A stretch of 64,000 nt of DNA. Origin: Flaccisagitta enflata (lineage: Eukaryota > Chaetognatha > Sagittoidea > Aphragmophora). Shown here piece by piece: positions 1 through 10,334 of this stretch. The stretch spans positions 2,914,001 to 2,978,000 of the forward strand of contig OZ231128.1 of NCBI GenBank assembly GCA_965153355.1. The letters are read 5' to 3'. Each line of letters starts with the position of its first letter. Position 1 is the first letter of the stretch. The notes below the pieces were generated by a model that saw nothing but the letters and a program-made list of their open reading frames with translations, made no database searches and had not been told where the DNA came from. Both the position numbers and the translations under genes were made by a program.

Positions 1-910
1 AAACGGTTTTTTGTGCCAAAAACAGCTATTTTTCATAAAAAAATAGTATAAAATGAAACATTTTGGACTTTTTTTTTACAGAAACATAAAGTACCAATAG
101 CAATTGATATTTGAGTGAACCTAGAACGATTTTGAATAGGTCTAAGAGGTTCAAAAATAGCGTTAAAATCCCTAAAAATGAAGAAATGACCCAAAAATAA
201 AAAAATTCAAAAACTGATATTTTGGAACAGTTTCTTAGGGTAAGATATAGTGTCAGTATGAATTTCATCGACGTACTTAAAAAAACATGCATGTTATAAA
301 TGAAAAACGCGAAACCGCAATATGCAAATGAGATCAAAGTGCAAATTTTCAAAATTAGCAAAAATCGTGGAAACACACCAAAAATTGAATCAGCACAGTA
401 CAAATAATCAAAATACATCAATTTCAGTCCAAATTAACCAAAAAATGTTGAAAAATTAGCGTTTTTATAGCAAAAAACACAATTTTTAACACAAAAAACT
501 GTTTCTAATTTTTTTGGCTCAAGTTAGGTCAAAATGAATATCAGAATCGTGTTCTACAGCCTTTTTAGGTCCCCTGTGCAAAAATCTGGGAGGTGTCCAT
601 GTTTTTTTTTTCAAAACCCTTAGAATTGAGATTTTCTCTAACCGGATCCCTGACCGATTTGGGAAGCTGGATTTTGAGAGCTGAGAGCTGAAGTGGCTTA
701 TTCAATGCTAATTTTCAATGTTTCAGAGTCACAAGTTGGCTGATTCTCGGATGTAAAGGTTAAGGAATGGGTTGCATGATTTTTGAAGAAAAACTCAAAT
801 TTAGTATGGAGCTGACGGCAAGACTGGCAATTCATAGGGCTAGAAGCCTAGAAGCGCCGATATGAGGCCTCAATAGGCTAAAATCATTCTGGGTGGATGG
901 ACGGAAAACA
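1..910. other. AT-rich region without a recognisable gene
   Basis: No exon with convincing splice sites or a protein-like reading frame was found here. The only long frame, on the minus strand at 26-421, is rich in Phe, Leu and Tyr, as expected from AT-rich non-coding DNA. Upstream exons of the plus-strand gene that begins at 1496 could lie here or to the left of the window. Confidence 0.5.
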
Positions 911-1240
911 AATAATTGCAAAAGCGTTAGATGATCAGCGGTCAGCGTGCCCTGCTTTAGTAGGTTGTGACTGAAGTTGAGGGAGCAGGGCAGCGGCCCC
1001 AAAAGGGTCAATGACCTATGCTTTCACACATATGGGAGATTTTCTCCTGCTCCTTCTCAGTCCCCCCAACCTCCACGCCCATATCTCAGCCTCAAGGCCC
1101 ATATCCCAGCCTCGAGGTCCAAATCCCAGTCTTGAGGCCCAAATCCCTTGAGGCTGGAATTTGGGCCTTTGGGTTAGGATTTGGGCCTCAGCATTGGGAT
1201 TTGGGCTTCGAGGGTGGTATAGTGTAGTATTGGAGGTGGG
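911..1240 (+). repeat. R2 foldback-family fragment (left arm)
   Basis: The left arm of the R2 family is present: GCAAAAGCGTTAGATGATCA, then GGGCAGCGGCCCC, then CTATGCTTTCACACATATGG, followed by degenerate ~20-bp units of the type AGGCCCAAATCCCAGCCT. The inverted right arm is missing. It lies just upstream of the first visible exon of the phosphotransferase-like gene. Confidence 0.7.
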
Positions 1241-1495
1241 AATTGAATGGTGATAGGCTATTATTGACCAGTGGCTACTAGCTCACGTACCCCATTACAA
1301 TTGCCGGCTGTAGGGTTCGGGGGTTGTTTCTTTATCGATTTTGGTCACACCTCTCATTATGTTTCATCGTCTGAAAGATAACTCTTTCCCTCCGTCTCTG
1401 AGCCTCAATTGGAACATCATCATTTCGGTATTCAATTGAGTTTTTATTCGAGTATGGAGATACATGTGCAAAACACAAGGTTTTATTCACTGTAG

Positions 1496-4400
1496 GTCCT
1501 TTCTGCGTTTTTCTGTTGGGTCCGCTGGCCAGCGTCACGATGGACGTGTTTCCCTTGGCCAATTTCCCCTTCATCACCGCCAATTTCGTGAGCAGCATTC
1601 ACGTGATTCTGTCGTTGGCCAGCTTCCGGTTTCTGTTGTCGCCGAAACTCAGTCGACGTCGCATCGGCGCCACTTTCTTCTTCCTTAGACAGTATTTCGA
1701 CGAATTAGACGGAAAAGTCGCCTACTTTTGGATGGACCGACACATGCACACACCGGGTTAGTTTTTTGGCCACATCGAGTTATTTCTCGATGTGGTCTAT
1801 AACATAGCCTTGAAATTCCTTTCGTGTAGTGAGTCGTTTGTTTGTTGTTTGTTGTCTCAACCCTCGAAAACTTGAGAACCAGTACTCAGATGTTGATGAA
1901 ACTTGGTCAGTGTTATTTTGACGGCATTACTCCCCTGTGTACCAACTTTCAACAACATTCATAAATATTTAATACCCTTTGCCTATTATTTTTGTAGTAA
2001 TACGGATGGACAGACGGATGGACATCTGGAAATTCACCCCTGTGTCCTACAGGACTGTAAAATATGTCTGCGTGGACCTATCAGGGTAGCATAAAATAAT
2101 TAGCATCAATCACCTAAGTTCTAATATACCCTTTTGAGCGCCCCTGGTTAGCTTTTATGAGAACACGGGTCTTTTGTAGGTTTTGCTAGGTTTAGTCACC
2201 CTGGTCACACACTGACAATCTTACTAGTATTAGTGATTCCGAATTAGTGTGCTAATTAAAGAGCTAAATGAGGTCTAGCTGAGTTCAATTGATCATTCAG
2301 GTCCTAAATTGATGTCCCTTTAAATGAAACCAAGACAAGGTTTTCATATGAAACCAAAGAACAAGTTTATTAGATGACAGGAATAATCAATCAATGGGAA
2401 AATATATTACAAAGATGGTTAAGAGATCTGATCAAGACCATATAAAAAATCCCCTCCCTCTCAAGCTATGATATTGGGTCCTAAGAATTACCCTGGCCTC
2501 TACTGAAGCCTCCCTCCGCCTCTACTGAGACAGTTACCTTAGCCTTTGTCTCTACAGAGACTAAGACCTTTTACAGTGTCTCTACTGAGACTGACACTTA
2601 CACTTTTTAAGACACAAAAGACAAAGTCCAGTCAGTATGTAATAAGTAATTGGACAGATAGACATGAACCAGTTGCAGACAAAGTCTAAGTCCCGTCAGT
2701 TAACTCAACTCAAGTCCAAGTCCGGACAGAGTTAAGCTCAAGTGGATCTCCGTATTTCCGCGTTAATTCAGCCAAAGAATCGCGATAGTATTGAGGCTCT
2801 TTGTTAAGTCACGCTAAGTTTCTGTTAAGTCTTGTTAAGTTACAATGGTTAAAGTCTGTAAGTATCTTCTAAGTCTAGTAGAAATTAAGCATTACGACGC
2901 CCTTGTATTTGTAAAGTTCAGTAGAAAATTGGGCATTACGACGCCCAAGAGAGCCAAAAACTGTTGTGTGTTACTGGCAGGAATCCACTCTTTTTATACC
3001 CTTTGGCGGGACCCAAAAGCTAAGCGGCTTTTGAGAAAAGCTAAGCGGCTCCCGAGCCCTTTGGCAAACCATTATTTCCCTTCAATTCTCCTTTAGTTTC
3101 TCGGGAAAGCCAACGGGGCTTTTCCGGAGCGGTAGTCAGCCGCAGCAGAGCAGCGGCAGAGCAGCGGCGGAGCGATGGGGCTTTTGGAAAGCGACGGGCC
3201 TTTTGCAAAGCTAGGAGGCTTTTCAAAAGCTAAAGGGCTTCTGGAAAGCTAGAGGGCTTCTGAAAAGCTACGGGGCTTTTAGTTTTGTACATTTCTAGCC
3301 CTTTTAAATAATAATAGAGCATAAAAAAGCCAAAGGCACCCTTAAAAAAGGTTACCCCATCCACATTTCACCCCATTGGCCCTAGAATTAAGCCTAAAAT
3401 CCCCATATTTCCGGTCAAAATCAGATCTCTTGTACAATTTGAGGGTGTGCCTGTGAAAATCACATGGCACCATGAAGATATCCTGTGAAAGAAAGCATTA
3501 GTTAATCTATCATCGACCTCCTAACCTATTTCACTAGATTGAACTAGATCAAAATCATACATAAACTAGATAAGCTAGATTGAGGTCGAACTAGCAAGAT
3601 AGACAAATTCTATACCTAGATAGAAAACTAGATAGAAAGCTAGAATAGAACAATGGTCACTGAATTCACAAACTAGATTACAAACTAGGTCACAAACTAG
3701 ATTAAAACGATTCATAAAACTAAGAAAACGACAGATTAATCATCCACAATAACATAAAATCATAAGTAGTTAAGCCACATTATGATTTTATGTTACAATC
3801 GCCATTAAAACTACGTGCAACTCACCAATATACAACAAGGACATCGGCCCTTTGGGGCTGCTGCCCAAAAAGGGGGAAAAAGAAAAGAAAAGAAGAGAGA
3901 AAAAAACTAAGAACATGGCCAGTTACACGGCTCATACCAGTTGCGGACGGGTGGGCAGGGGCGGAAATGCGCATTTTCACACTTTTTGACTTGTGCTCAC
4001 GGACGGACGGACCGATGAACGGACGGACAAAGGCTCTTTTAGAATTGCGTGTCCACAACTAAAAAGAGAGAAAATAGTCGCAAAAGCGTTAGTTGGTCAG
4101 CGGTACCCGTGCCCTGCCTAAGTTGGTTGTGCTTGAAGTTGAAGGGGGAGCAGGGCAGCGGCCCTGAAGTGGTCGATGACATATGCTTTCTCATAGAGAA
4201 ATTTTCTCCTTCTCCTCTTCCTCCTCTGTAATCCCCCCCCCCCACCTCCAAGTCTATATCCCAGGCTCAAGGCTCATGTCCCAGCCTTTAGGCCCAAATC
4301 CCTCGAGGCTGGGATTTGGGCCTCGAAGCTGGGATTTTGCCCTTAAGATAGGATTCGTGCCTTGAGGTTTGTGCCTCAAGACTAGGATTTGGGCCTCAAG

Positions 4401-4550
4401 TCTGGGACATGGGCCTCGAGGCTGAGATATGGGCTAGGAGGTGGGGGGGATACGGAGGAGGAGAAGAGGGAGAAGAGAAAGAAGAAGAAAATTCTGTGTG
4501 AGCATAGGTCATCGACCTCTCTGCTGCCCAAAAAAGGAAGAGAAGAGATT

Positions 4551-4643
<93 letters not shown>

Positions 4644-4685
4644 CAAAGAGAGACAGAGAGAGAGAGAGAGACAAAGAGAGAGAGA

Positions 4686-4718
<33 letters not shown>

Positions 4719-4729
4719 AGACAAAGAGA

Positions 4730-4805
<76 letters not shown>

Positions 4806-6081
4806 AAGAGAGAGAGAGAGAGACAAAGAGAGAGAGAGAGAGACAAAGAGAGAGAGAGAGAGACAAAGAGAGAGAGAGAGAGACAAAGAGAGAGAGAGAG
4901 AGAGACAAAGAGAGAGAGAGAGAGAGACAAAGAGAGAGAGAGAGAGAGACAAAGAGAAAGAAAGAGGGGAAGAGAAGGAGAAAAAAAGTCTCATCCACTT
5001 CATAAAATCCCTTTTTACAACTGCAGGTCGGCTGGGTTTTTGGATCGATGGTTTGTCGGACACAGTCAGCGTGATTGTCCTCGTCATCAGCATCTTCGTT
5101 ATCAATCATCGATCTCACGACAACACTATCAACAACAACAACAACAACAACAACAATGGCGCTAATAATGACAGTAGCAACAGTTTCAAGTCGTCGGCTT
5201 CCTCTTCTCCTTGTTCTTCCCCGTTGTACGACGAGTACCGTCGTTTGGAAGACGGCGGTGACACCAGCGTCGGCGTCAAATCCCGGCGTCATCATCAGTG
5301 CCGGTCTTGCGGCGCCAACGCGAACGGCAACAATGGCGGCGTCAATGGCGCCAATAATGAAGATGATAACAACGAAGACGACTCATTCTCCTCCTGCTCA
5401 TCGTCCAAGGAGGAAATTTCGCCTTTCCTCTCTCATCCTCCTCATCCTCATTCTCTGTTACGTGGCGGAGGAGGAGGAGGCCATCATCATCATCCCGGCG
5501 GCATCGAAGGTGACAGCGGGAGTGACGACAGTCTTCTTCTCATCACTAACGCTTGTAAAAAGCTGGGAGTCGGAGGTCGGAATTCGCCCACCACCCATCA
5601 GCAACAACAACAACATCCATTATCGCTCTTCCCCTCTCCTTCCTCGTCTTATTCTTCTCAGACTCTGTCCTCCTTCCTCTACTCGAGACTGTTGCATCGC
5701 AAGACGGCGATGATCGCGGGTATCGTGGCCACGTTATCGCTCTCTTGCGCCGTCTGGAATAACGCTTGCTACATGTACATGGATTTATTAGACACATCCA
5801 TCCCGGACTCGATGATGTGGTGTCCGCGCAAAAGACAGATGCAATTGCGCATTCTCAAGTCGTGGATGTCGTTCGTGGTGTTCCATTGTTGGCGCGTTTG
5901 CATGCCTTTGGCGTTCATCCTGCAATGCGCCGTCGCCATATTCACCGACTCCACCCTTTGGTTCGCCTCCTTCTCAACGCGTGTCTATTTTTGGTTTGTC
6001 GTCGCGCTTTCTATCGTCACCGTCGCTCATCTATCAGAAATTGGCGACGTTTTAAACGATGCTCATCTCTGCTCGTCATAA
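1496..6081 (+). CDS. CDP-alcohol phosphotransferase-family membrane enzyme (ceramide phosphoethanolamine synthase-like), 3' two exons
   Basis: Two plus-strand exons are visible: 1496-1756 (acceptor CACTGTAG, donor GTTAGT) and 5027-6081 (acceptor AACTGCAG, stop TAA 6079-6081). Both boundaries of the first exon and the start of the second are phase 1, so the frame joins cleanly. The spliced product reads DELDGKVAY (1699-1725), then 13 residues, then GFWIDGLSD (5035-5061). This fits the CDP-alcohol phosphotransferase pattern, in which spaced Asp residues bind the metal and CDP-alcohol, with a membrane helix on each side. Known members condense CDP-ethanolamine or CDP-choline with a lipid acceptor; ceramide phosphoethanolamine synthase does so in the Golgi lumen. 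That subfamily fits the enlarged spacing but is an inference. The usual Arg of the AR pair is Tyr. A hydrophilic insert of about 195 residues (5105-5690) separates the catalytic half from three or four C-terminal hydrophobic helices. The N-terminus lies upstream and is not visible. The gene converges on TnI copy D. Confidence 0.6.
2440..2610. repeat. Short palindromic repeats built on TCTCTACTGAGA
   Basis: Within the 3.3-kb intron of the phosphotransferase-like gene, the near-palindromes CTCTACTGAG, TCTCTACAGAGA and TCTCTACTGAGA recur at irregular spacing. Each could form a small hairpin. No function is evident. Confidence 0.5.
3010..3290. repeat. Degenerate ~20-bp minisatellite (AAAGCTAnnnGGCTTTTGG)
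   Basis: The motif AAAGCTA-G-GGCTTTT recurs about ten times in diverged form. The unit is partly self-complementary (AAAGC/GCTTT), so the tract can fold into a series of small hairpins. It is intronic with respect to the plus-strand gene. Confidence 0.6.
3911..4065 (+). mobile_element. R1 hairpin-ended element, subfamily 1
   Basis: A short interspersed element. It begins near GAACATGGCC, carries the box CCAGTTGCGGACGGGTGGGC, has an internal GGAC-rich stretch, and ends in the hairpin TTGCGTGTCCACAA followed by CTAAAAA. It abuts an R2 foldback element that starts at about 4073. Confidence 0.75.
4073..4535 (+). mobile_element. R2 foldback element with internal minisatellite, both arms present
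   Basis: The left arm runs from ATAGTCGCAAAAGCGTTAG through GGGCAGCGGCCC and CTTTCTCATAGAG. The interior is a ~20-bp minisatellite (GGCCCAAATCCC / GGGATTTGGGCC) that switches orientation in the middle. The right arm is the partial reverse complement, ending GCATAGGTCATCGACC and CTGCTGCCC. The whole element can fold on itself. It is followed directly by a ~430-bp GA tract. Confidence 0.7.
4552..4975. repeat. Long (GA)n microsatellite with CAAAGA interruptions
   Basis: About 425 bp of GA dinucleotides interrupted at regular intervals by ACAAAG or ACAGAG. It is open in several frames and so produces spurious Arg-Glu or Ser-Leu reading frames on both strands. It ends about 50 bp before the acceptor of the exon at 5027. 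Confidence 0.95.
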
Positions 6082-7580
6082 ATTGAATGTGTTTTTTGTG
6101 TTCACAATCTTTTTTTGGTTTTATTCTTTTTTTTTCCATGACCATATATAACCAACTCGAGATAGCCCCCGCAACAAAATGTCTATGATTTATGTTTGTT
6201 TGTTTGTTTGTGTTTGTTTGTTTGTTTGTTTGTTTCGTTTTAGCTTTAGTCAAGGGTGACCTGGCAAATGTCATTGGTATGCCTTTAATGGATCTGTACC
6301 TGCATTAACTTATCTTTTTTCGCCACATATCTATCTAAGTGGGGACGTATAAATGTATGAATGGCAGAATAGAAAAAAATTTTCAGGTCTTTCAATCCAA
6401 ATTATCATATTTTTTTAAAAATTATCAGTACACCATTTAACTATTATTATTTTCAAGTTTTGATACATATTACTACTTAATACTTAAAATTTATTAATGA
6501 AACTATATATAATTATATAGATATTATATGATATACTATAATAATGTATTGTATAAAATTAAAGTTGAACGCTCTTGTGCCTTGCTCTTTCTGTAATAAC
6601 AAGCGTTCACTAAAATGTGCCTTGCTCAATGCCTCAATAAGCTCTTTCTGTTAAAACAGGCGTGGACTAAATTTAGCTCATTTCTAACGTGAATAGCTCA
6701 AGATGAGACGGATTCAAAGATACTATATGTGAAAATATGTCACTTTCTAACCCACTCCCCCCCCCCTTCCCACAGCGTCTGATGAAACCTCTGCCTTACC
6801 TCTGTATTCGATTGTCCAAAATTGGGTTTAATGGGTCTATCATATAGCATAATAGCCATTATTTTTGCTTGTGGTGTTAATTTAAATATTATTAATAATA
6901 TGCGTGGTCCGCTTTATCCTGTTTGTCTTTTTGTTTAATCTGTCTTCAGAAGTTCTTCCCCCGTTCCTTTTTCACAAGCATTACCCTCCGCGCCGCTCTC
7001 ACCAATCTGATGTTTATCGGAATCTCTTTATTATTCTACCATAACTTTCAATTCTCATGATTAATGCCGAATGTGTTGCTAAAATGTGGTCAAAAGCAGT
7101 TTTTTTTACGATTTGTACAAGGTTATCTAAGATTGTATAAGATTTGCTACAAAGATCCGTAACTGGGGTGTCAACTGTAAATTGCTCTGAAAACTATCTA
7201 GCTGTAAAAAGTCAATATTCACAAAGACCTCAAGCTCTATTACTTTTTTAGTTTTTTCAAAATTTGTAACTAGCGCCCAAGTCCATTCAAAACGTTTGTT
7301 AACATCCTCTATCTCTCATTTAGCTAATATGTCATAGTAACTGGCTTTGTTTCAATTAGATAACTGGTTCTGTCGTACCTTCTTAAAAGCCATCTCGGAC
7401 TACTTTAGTAAGTATACTTTGTCTGTTTGATAACTACACCTCGGGATTTCGCTGTGAGCCTCTCTCATGTCAGGGCTGATAGATTCGCCTTTTTGTCGCA
7501 ACCTTTGTCACTGGTCAGGTCGTGAAAAACTGGAGGTACGTAACTGCGCGCTACCTCCGTCATAAACCTCTCCTCAGAAA
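6082..7580. other. Downstream flank of the phosphotransferase-like gene, no gene seen
   Basis: AT-rich sequence with a (GTTT)n stretch near 6195-6240. The 3' UTR of the plus-strand gene should begin at 6082, but there is no AATAAA in the first few hundred bases that I could assign with confidence. No exon was recognised. Confidence 0.5.
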
Positions 7581-7582
7581 GT

Positions 7583-7895
7583 CTATGGACATTTCGATAT
7601 TTGTAGATATGTCAGCAGTTTGGCATATCTCAACCCCTTGAGATCATTCATTCTGAGATATTTCAACCCGTTGAGATCTCTCATTCTGGCACATTTCAAT
7701 GCGTTGAGATCTCTCATTCAACTGAGATAAATCTTGGACATGAGAGATTTCAACTTGGACATGAGAGATTTCAACATGTTGAAATGTGCTAAAATGAAAG
7801 ATTTCAACGGGTTGAAATATCCTAGAATGAGTGATCTCAAGGGGTTGAGATATGCCAAACTGCTGACATATGTACAAATATGGAAATGTCCACTG
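7583..7895. mobile_element. Foldback element made of nested palindromes
   Basis: The left arm (GACATTTCGATATTTGTAGA onward) is an imperfect reverse complement of the right arm (ending near 7895), with the symmetry centre around 7740. Each arm also contains smaller palindromes such as TCTCAACCCCTTGAGA, TTTCAACCCGTTGAGA and CTCAAGGGGTTGAG. No protein is encoded; it looks like a MITE or foldback transposon. Confidence 0.75.
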
Positions 7896-8231
7896 ACTGC
7901 AGATATAATTTTCTTTTCTTACCAACTCCCAGCTCGCGGTCTATTTGTTTCCGCGAAGGTTTTACAAACTTGAGACGTACATGTTTTTATCACGCTAATT
8001 AGACAGTCGGAACTAGTTACTAGTCCTTTTCTCTGTTAGCACCATCTACAGGAGCCTTATCCATGTGATCATATTAACAAATTGTTTTTAAATATCTTTT
8101 CATTATATGATTATACTGTTTGCCGAATTTTGATGCATTAAAAGCGAGTTACTGAGATCCGTGTACATCTTGATGATCGGTGAAATAATGGTGGCGGTTT
8201 GCTTGGCGGTTCCTCATACACTGTCGGGTTT

Positions 8232-8750
8232 TTGGGCAGCGGCCCCGAAGGGGTCGATGACCTATGCTTTCATACATATGGGGAATTTTCTCCTTCTTCT
8301 TTTCCTTCTTCTTTGTACCATCATTCCCCCCTGGCCTCCAGGCTCATATCTCAGCCTCGAGGCCTATATCCCAGCCTCAAGGCCTAAATCCCAGTCTTGA
8401 GGCCCAAATCCTAACTTGAAGGCCCAAATCCCAATTTGAAAGCCCAAATCCCAACCTGAGGGCCCAAATCCCGATCCTAAGGCTCAAATTCCAGCCTCAA
8501 GGGATTTTGGCCTCAAGACTGGGATTTGGGCCTCAATGCTGGGATATGGGCCTCAAGGCTGAAAGATCGGCCTGGAGGCTGGGGGAAGGGGGGGGTGTGG
8601 AAAAGGAGGAGGAGGAGAAAATTCCCCATATGTGTGAAAGCATAGACCTGTCATTGACCCCTGCTGCTCTGCTCTCCCTTCAACTTACATCACAACCTAC
8701 TTAAGCAGGACACGGGTACCGCTGACCATTTAACGCTTTTGCAACTATTA
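8232..8750. mobile_element. R2 foldback element, both arms
   Basis: The left arm (GGGCAGCGGCCCCGAAGGGG, CTATGCTTTCATACATATGG) and the inverted right arm (CCCCATATGTGTGAAAGCAT through CGCTTTTGCAACTATT) flank about 15 diverged units of a ~20-bp GGCCCAAATCCC minisatellite that reverses direction near 8505. Confidence 0.75.
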
Positions 8751-8919
8751 CTCTCTCTTCAATCTTTTCCTTTCATGTGTCTTTGTGCGGGAGTTGTATC
8801 ATGATCTTGCGTCTCCGTGTCTTGGGACTCTTGGGACGAGAGAAAGTGAAAGAAAGAGAGAGAAAGAGGGTGAGAGAGAGTAAGAGGGTGAGAGAGAGAA
8901 AGAGGTTGAACAAGAGAGA

Positions 8920-9030
8920 AACAAGGCCGGATACACGGCCACCAGTTGCGAACAGGTGGGTAGGGGCGGATATGCGTGTTTTCCCACTTTTCGACTAGTG
9001 CTCACGGACGGACGGACCGATGGACGGACA
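8920..9030 (+). mobile_element. R1 hairpin-ended element, 3'-truncated
   Basis: It begins AACAAGGCCGGATACACGGC, carries CCAGTTGCGAACAGGTGGGT and the GGAC-rich stretch, and then runs into a GAGAA-rich tract (9030-9380) without the terminal hairpin. Microsatellite growth appears to have replaced its 3' end. Confidence 0.7.
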
Positions 9031-9380
9031 AAAGAGGGAGAACGAGAGACAGAAAAAGAAAAGGGGAAAAAAGAGGGAGAAAGAGAGAACAAAAAGAGGG
9101 AGAAGGGGGAAAAAAAGAGGGAGAAAGAGAGAACAAAAAGAGGGAGAAAGAGAGAGAGAACAAAAAGAGGGAGAAAGAGAGAGAGAACAAAAAGAGAGAG
9201 AGAACAAGAGAGAGAGAGAACAAAAATAGAGGGAGCAAGAGAGAGAGAACAAAAAGAGAGGGAGCAAGAGAGAGAGAACAAAAAGAGAGAGAACGAAAAG
9301 AGAGGGAGAGCAAGAGAGAGAACAAAAAGAGAGGGAGAACACAAGGGAGAGAGCGAGAGCGAGAACGAGAAAGAAAAAAA

Positions 9381-9480
9381 AGTCAGATACACGGCTACCA
9401 CAGTCGCGTGCGGCTGGGCAGGAGCAGTGCTGGAGAAGGTTACTAGGGCCGTTGAGCAGGAGCGGTAAGCTAAAAAACTA
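9381..9480 (+). mobile_element. R1 hairpin-ended element, subfamily 2 fragment
   Basis: It contains GATACACGGCTACCACAGTC, GCGTGCGGCTGGGCAGGAGC and a second GAGCAGGAGCGG box typical of subfamily 2. The 3' hairpin is absent. It abuts an R2 element at about 9495. Confidence 0.6.
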
Positions 9481-9494
9481 AAAAACGCCGAAAA

Positions 9495-9893
9495 AATAGT
9501 CGCAAAAGCGTCAGATGGTCAGGGGTACCCGTTTTCCCTTATTTGGTGTATGTAAGATATGAAGGTGAGAGGTGCAGCAGCCCCAAGAGAGCCGATGACC
9601 TAAGATAGGCTAAGTTTTAAGCGTTGAGGCTGGGATTTGAGGCACAAGGCTGGAGTGGAGCGATCAAACTTGGATTTGAGCCTCTTGGCTGGGGTCGAAG
9701 CCTCAGGACTAATGTCCTAGCCTCGAGGCTGGAATTGGAGCCTGAAGGCTGGGATGGGAGCCTTGAAGCTGGGATTGGAGCCTTGAAGCTGGGATTGCAG
9801 CCTCAAGGCTGGGACTAAAGCCTCACGGCCTCACGGCCTCACGGCTTGGAAAATTTCCCATATGTGTGAGAGCATAGGTCATCTGCCCCTTCG
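9495..9893 (+). mobile_element. R2 foldback element
   Basis: The left arm starts AATAGTCGCAAAAGCGTCAG. The interior is a ~20-bp AGGCTGGGATTGGAGCCT-type minisatellite. The right arm is TTTCCCATATGTGTGAGAGC through GTCATCTGCCCCTTCGGG. Confidence 0.65.
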
Positions 9894-10334
9894 GGAGAGA
9901 GAGAGACAGAGACTGACTTGTCTTGAAATACATTTCAATACAATGAGCTTATCAAAACTAACTAGCTTACAGGTGATGTAACTTTCAGAGACAGGGCATT
10001 TCGTTGACATGATTTGAAAGTGAGATAATCAATTTTTTTTTGAGGCAGTATGTTTCACAAACCATAAGTGCTTCCACAAAAAAAAATGAAATGGGGCGGG
10101 TAGAAGAAAAAGAAAAAAAAACACTGGAGAGAAGATACAGATTTTCGATTCAAAAGGATTTTGTTTTTCACTCGTAGGACAAATGATTGGCAACTGCGTA
10201 TGTGTTGTTGTTGTTGTTCATGTGTTCTTGATCGCATCGTCGGGCCTGTCCGTGCGTCCGTCCTAATCACGCGGTCATATGATATCCCGCTTGTCACAGG
10301 CGGATTCACTTCACGCGTTGGCTCCACACGTTCT

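Noticed and set aside
1332-1688. Minus-strand and alternative plus-strand frames overlapping the first phosphotransferase exon
   Set aside because: They lack splice-site support; the frame carrying the DELDGKVA motif joins the next exon in phase.
3911-4065. R1 elements considered as tRNA-derived SINEs
   Set aside because: No recognisable A-box and B-box pair or tRNA fold; the GGTGGGCAGGGGC box does not match a pol III B box, and the ends are hairpins rather than a tRNA head with a tail.
4389-5300. Long Arg-Glu and Ser-Leu reading frames over the GA tract
   Set aside because: They are translations of a dinucleotide repeat. The real exon starts at 5027 after a splice acceptor, so the frame upstream is intronic.
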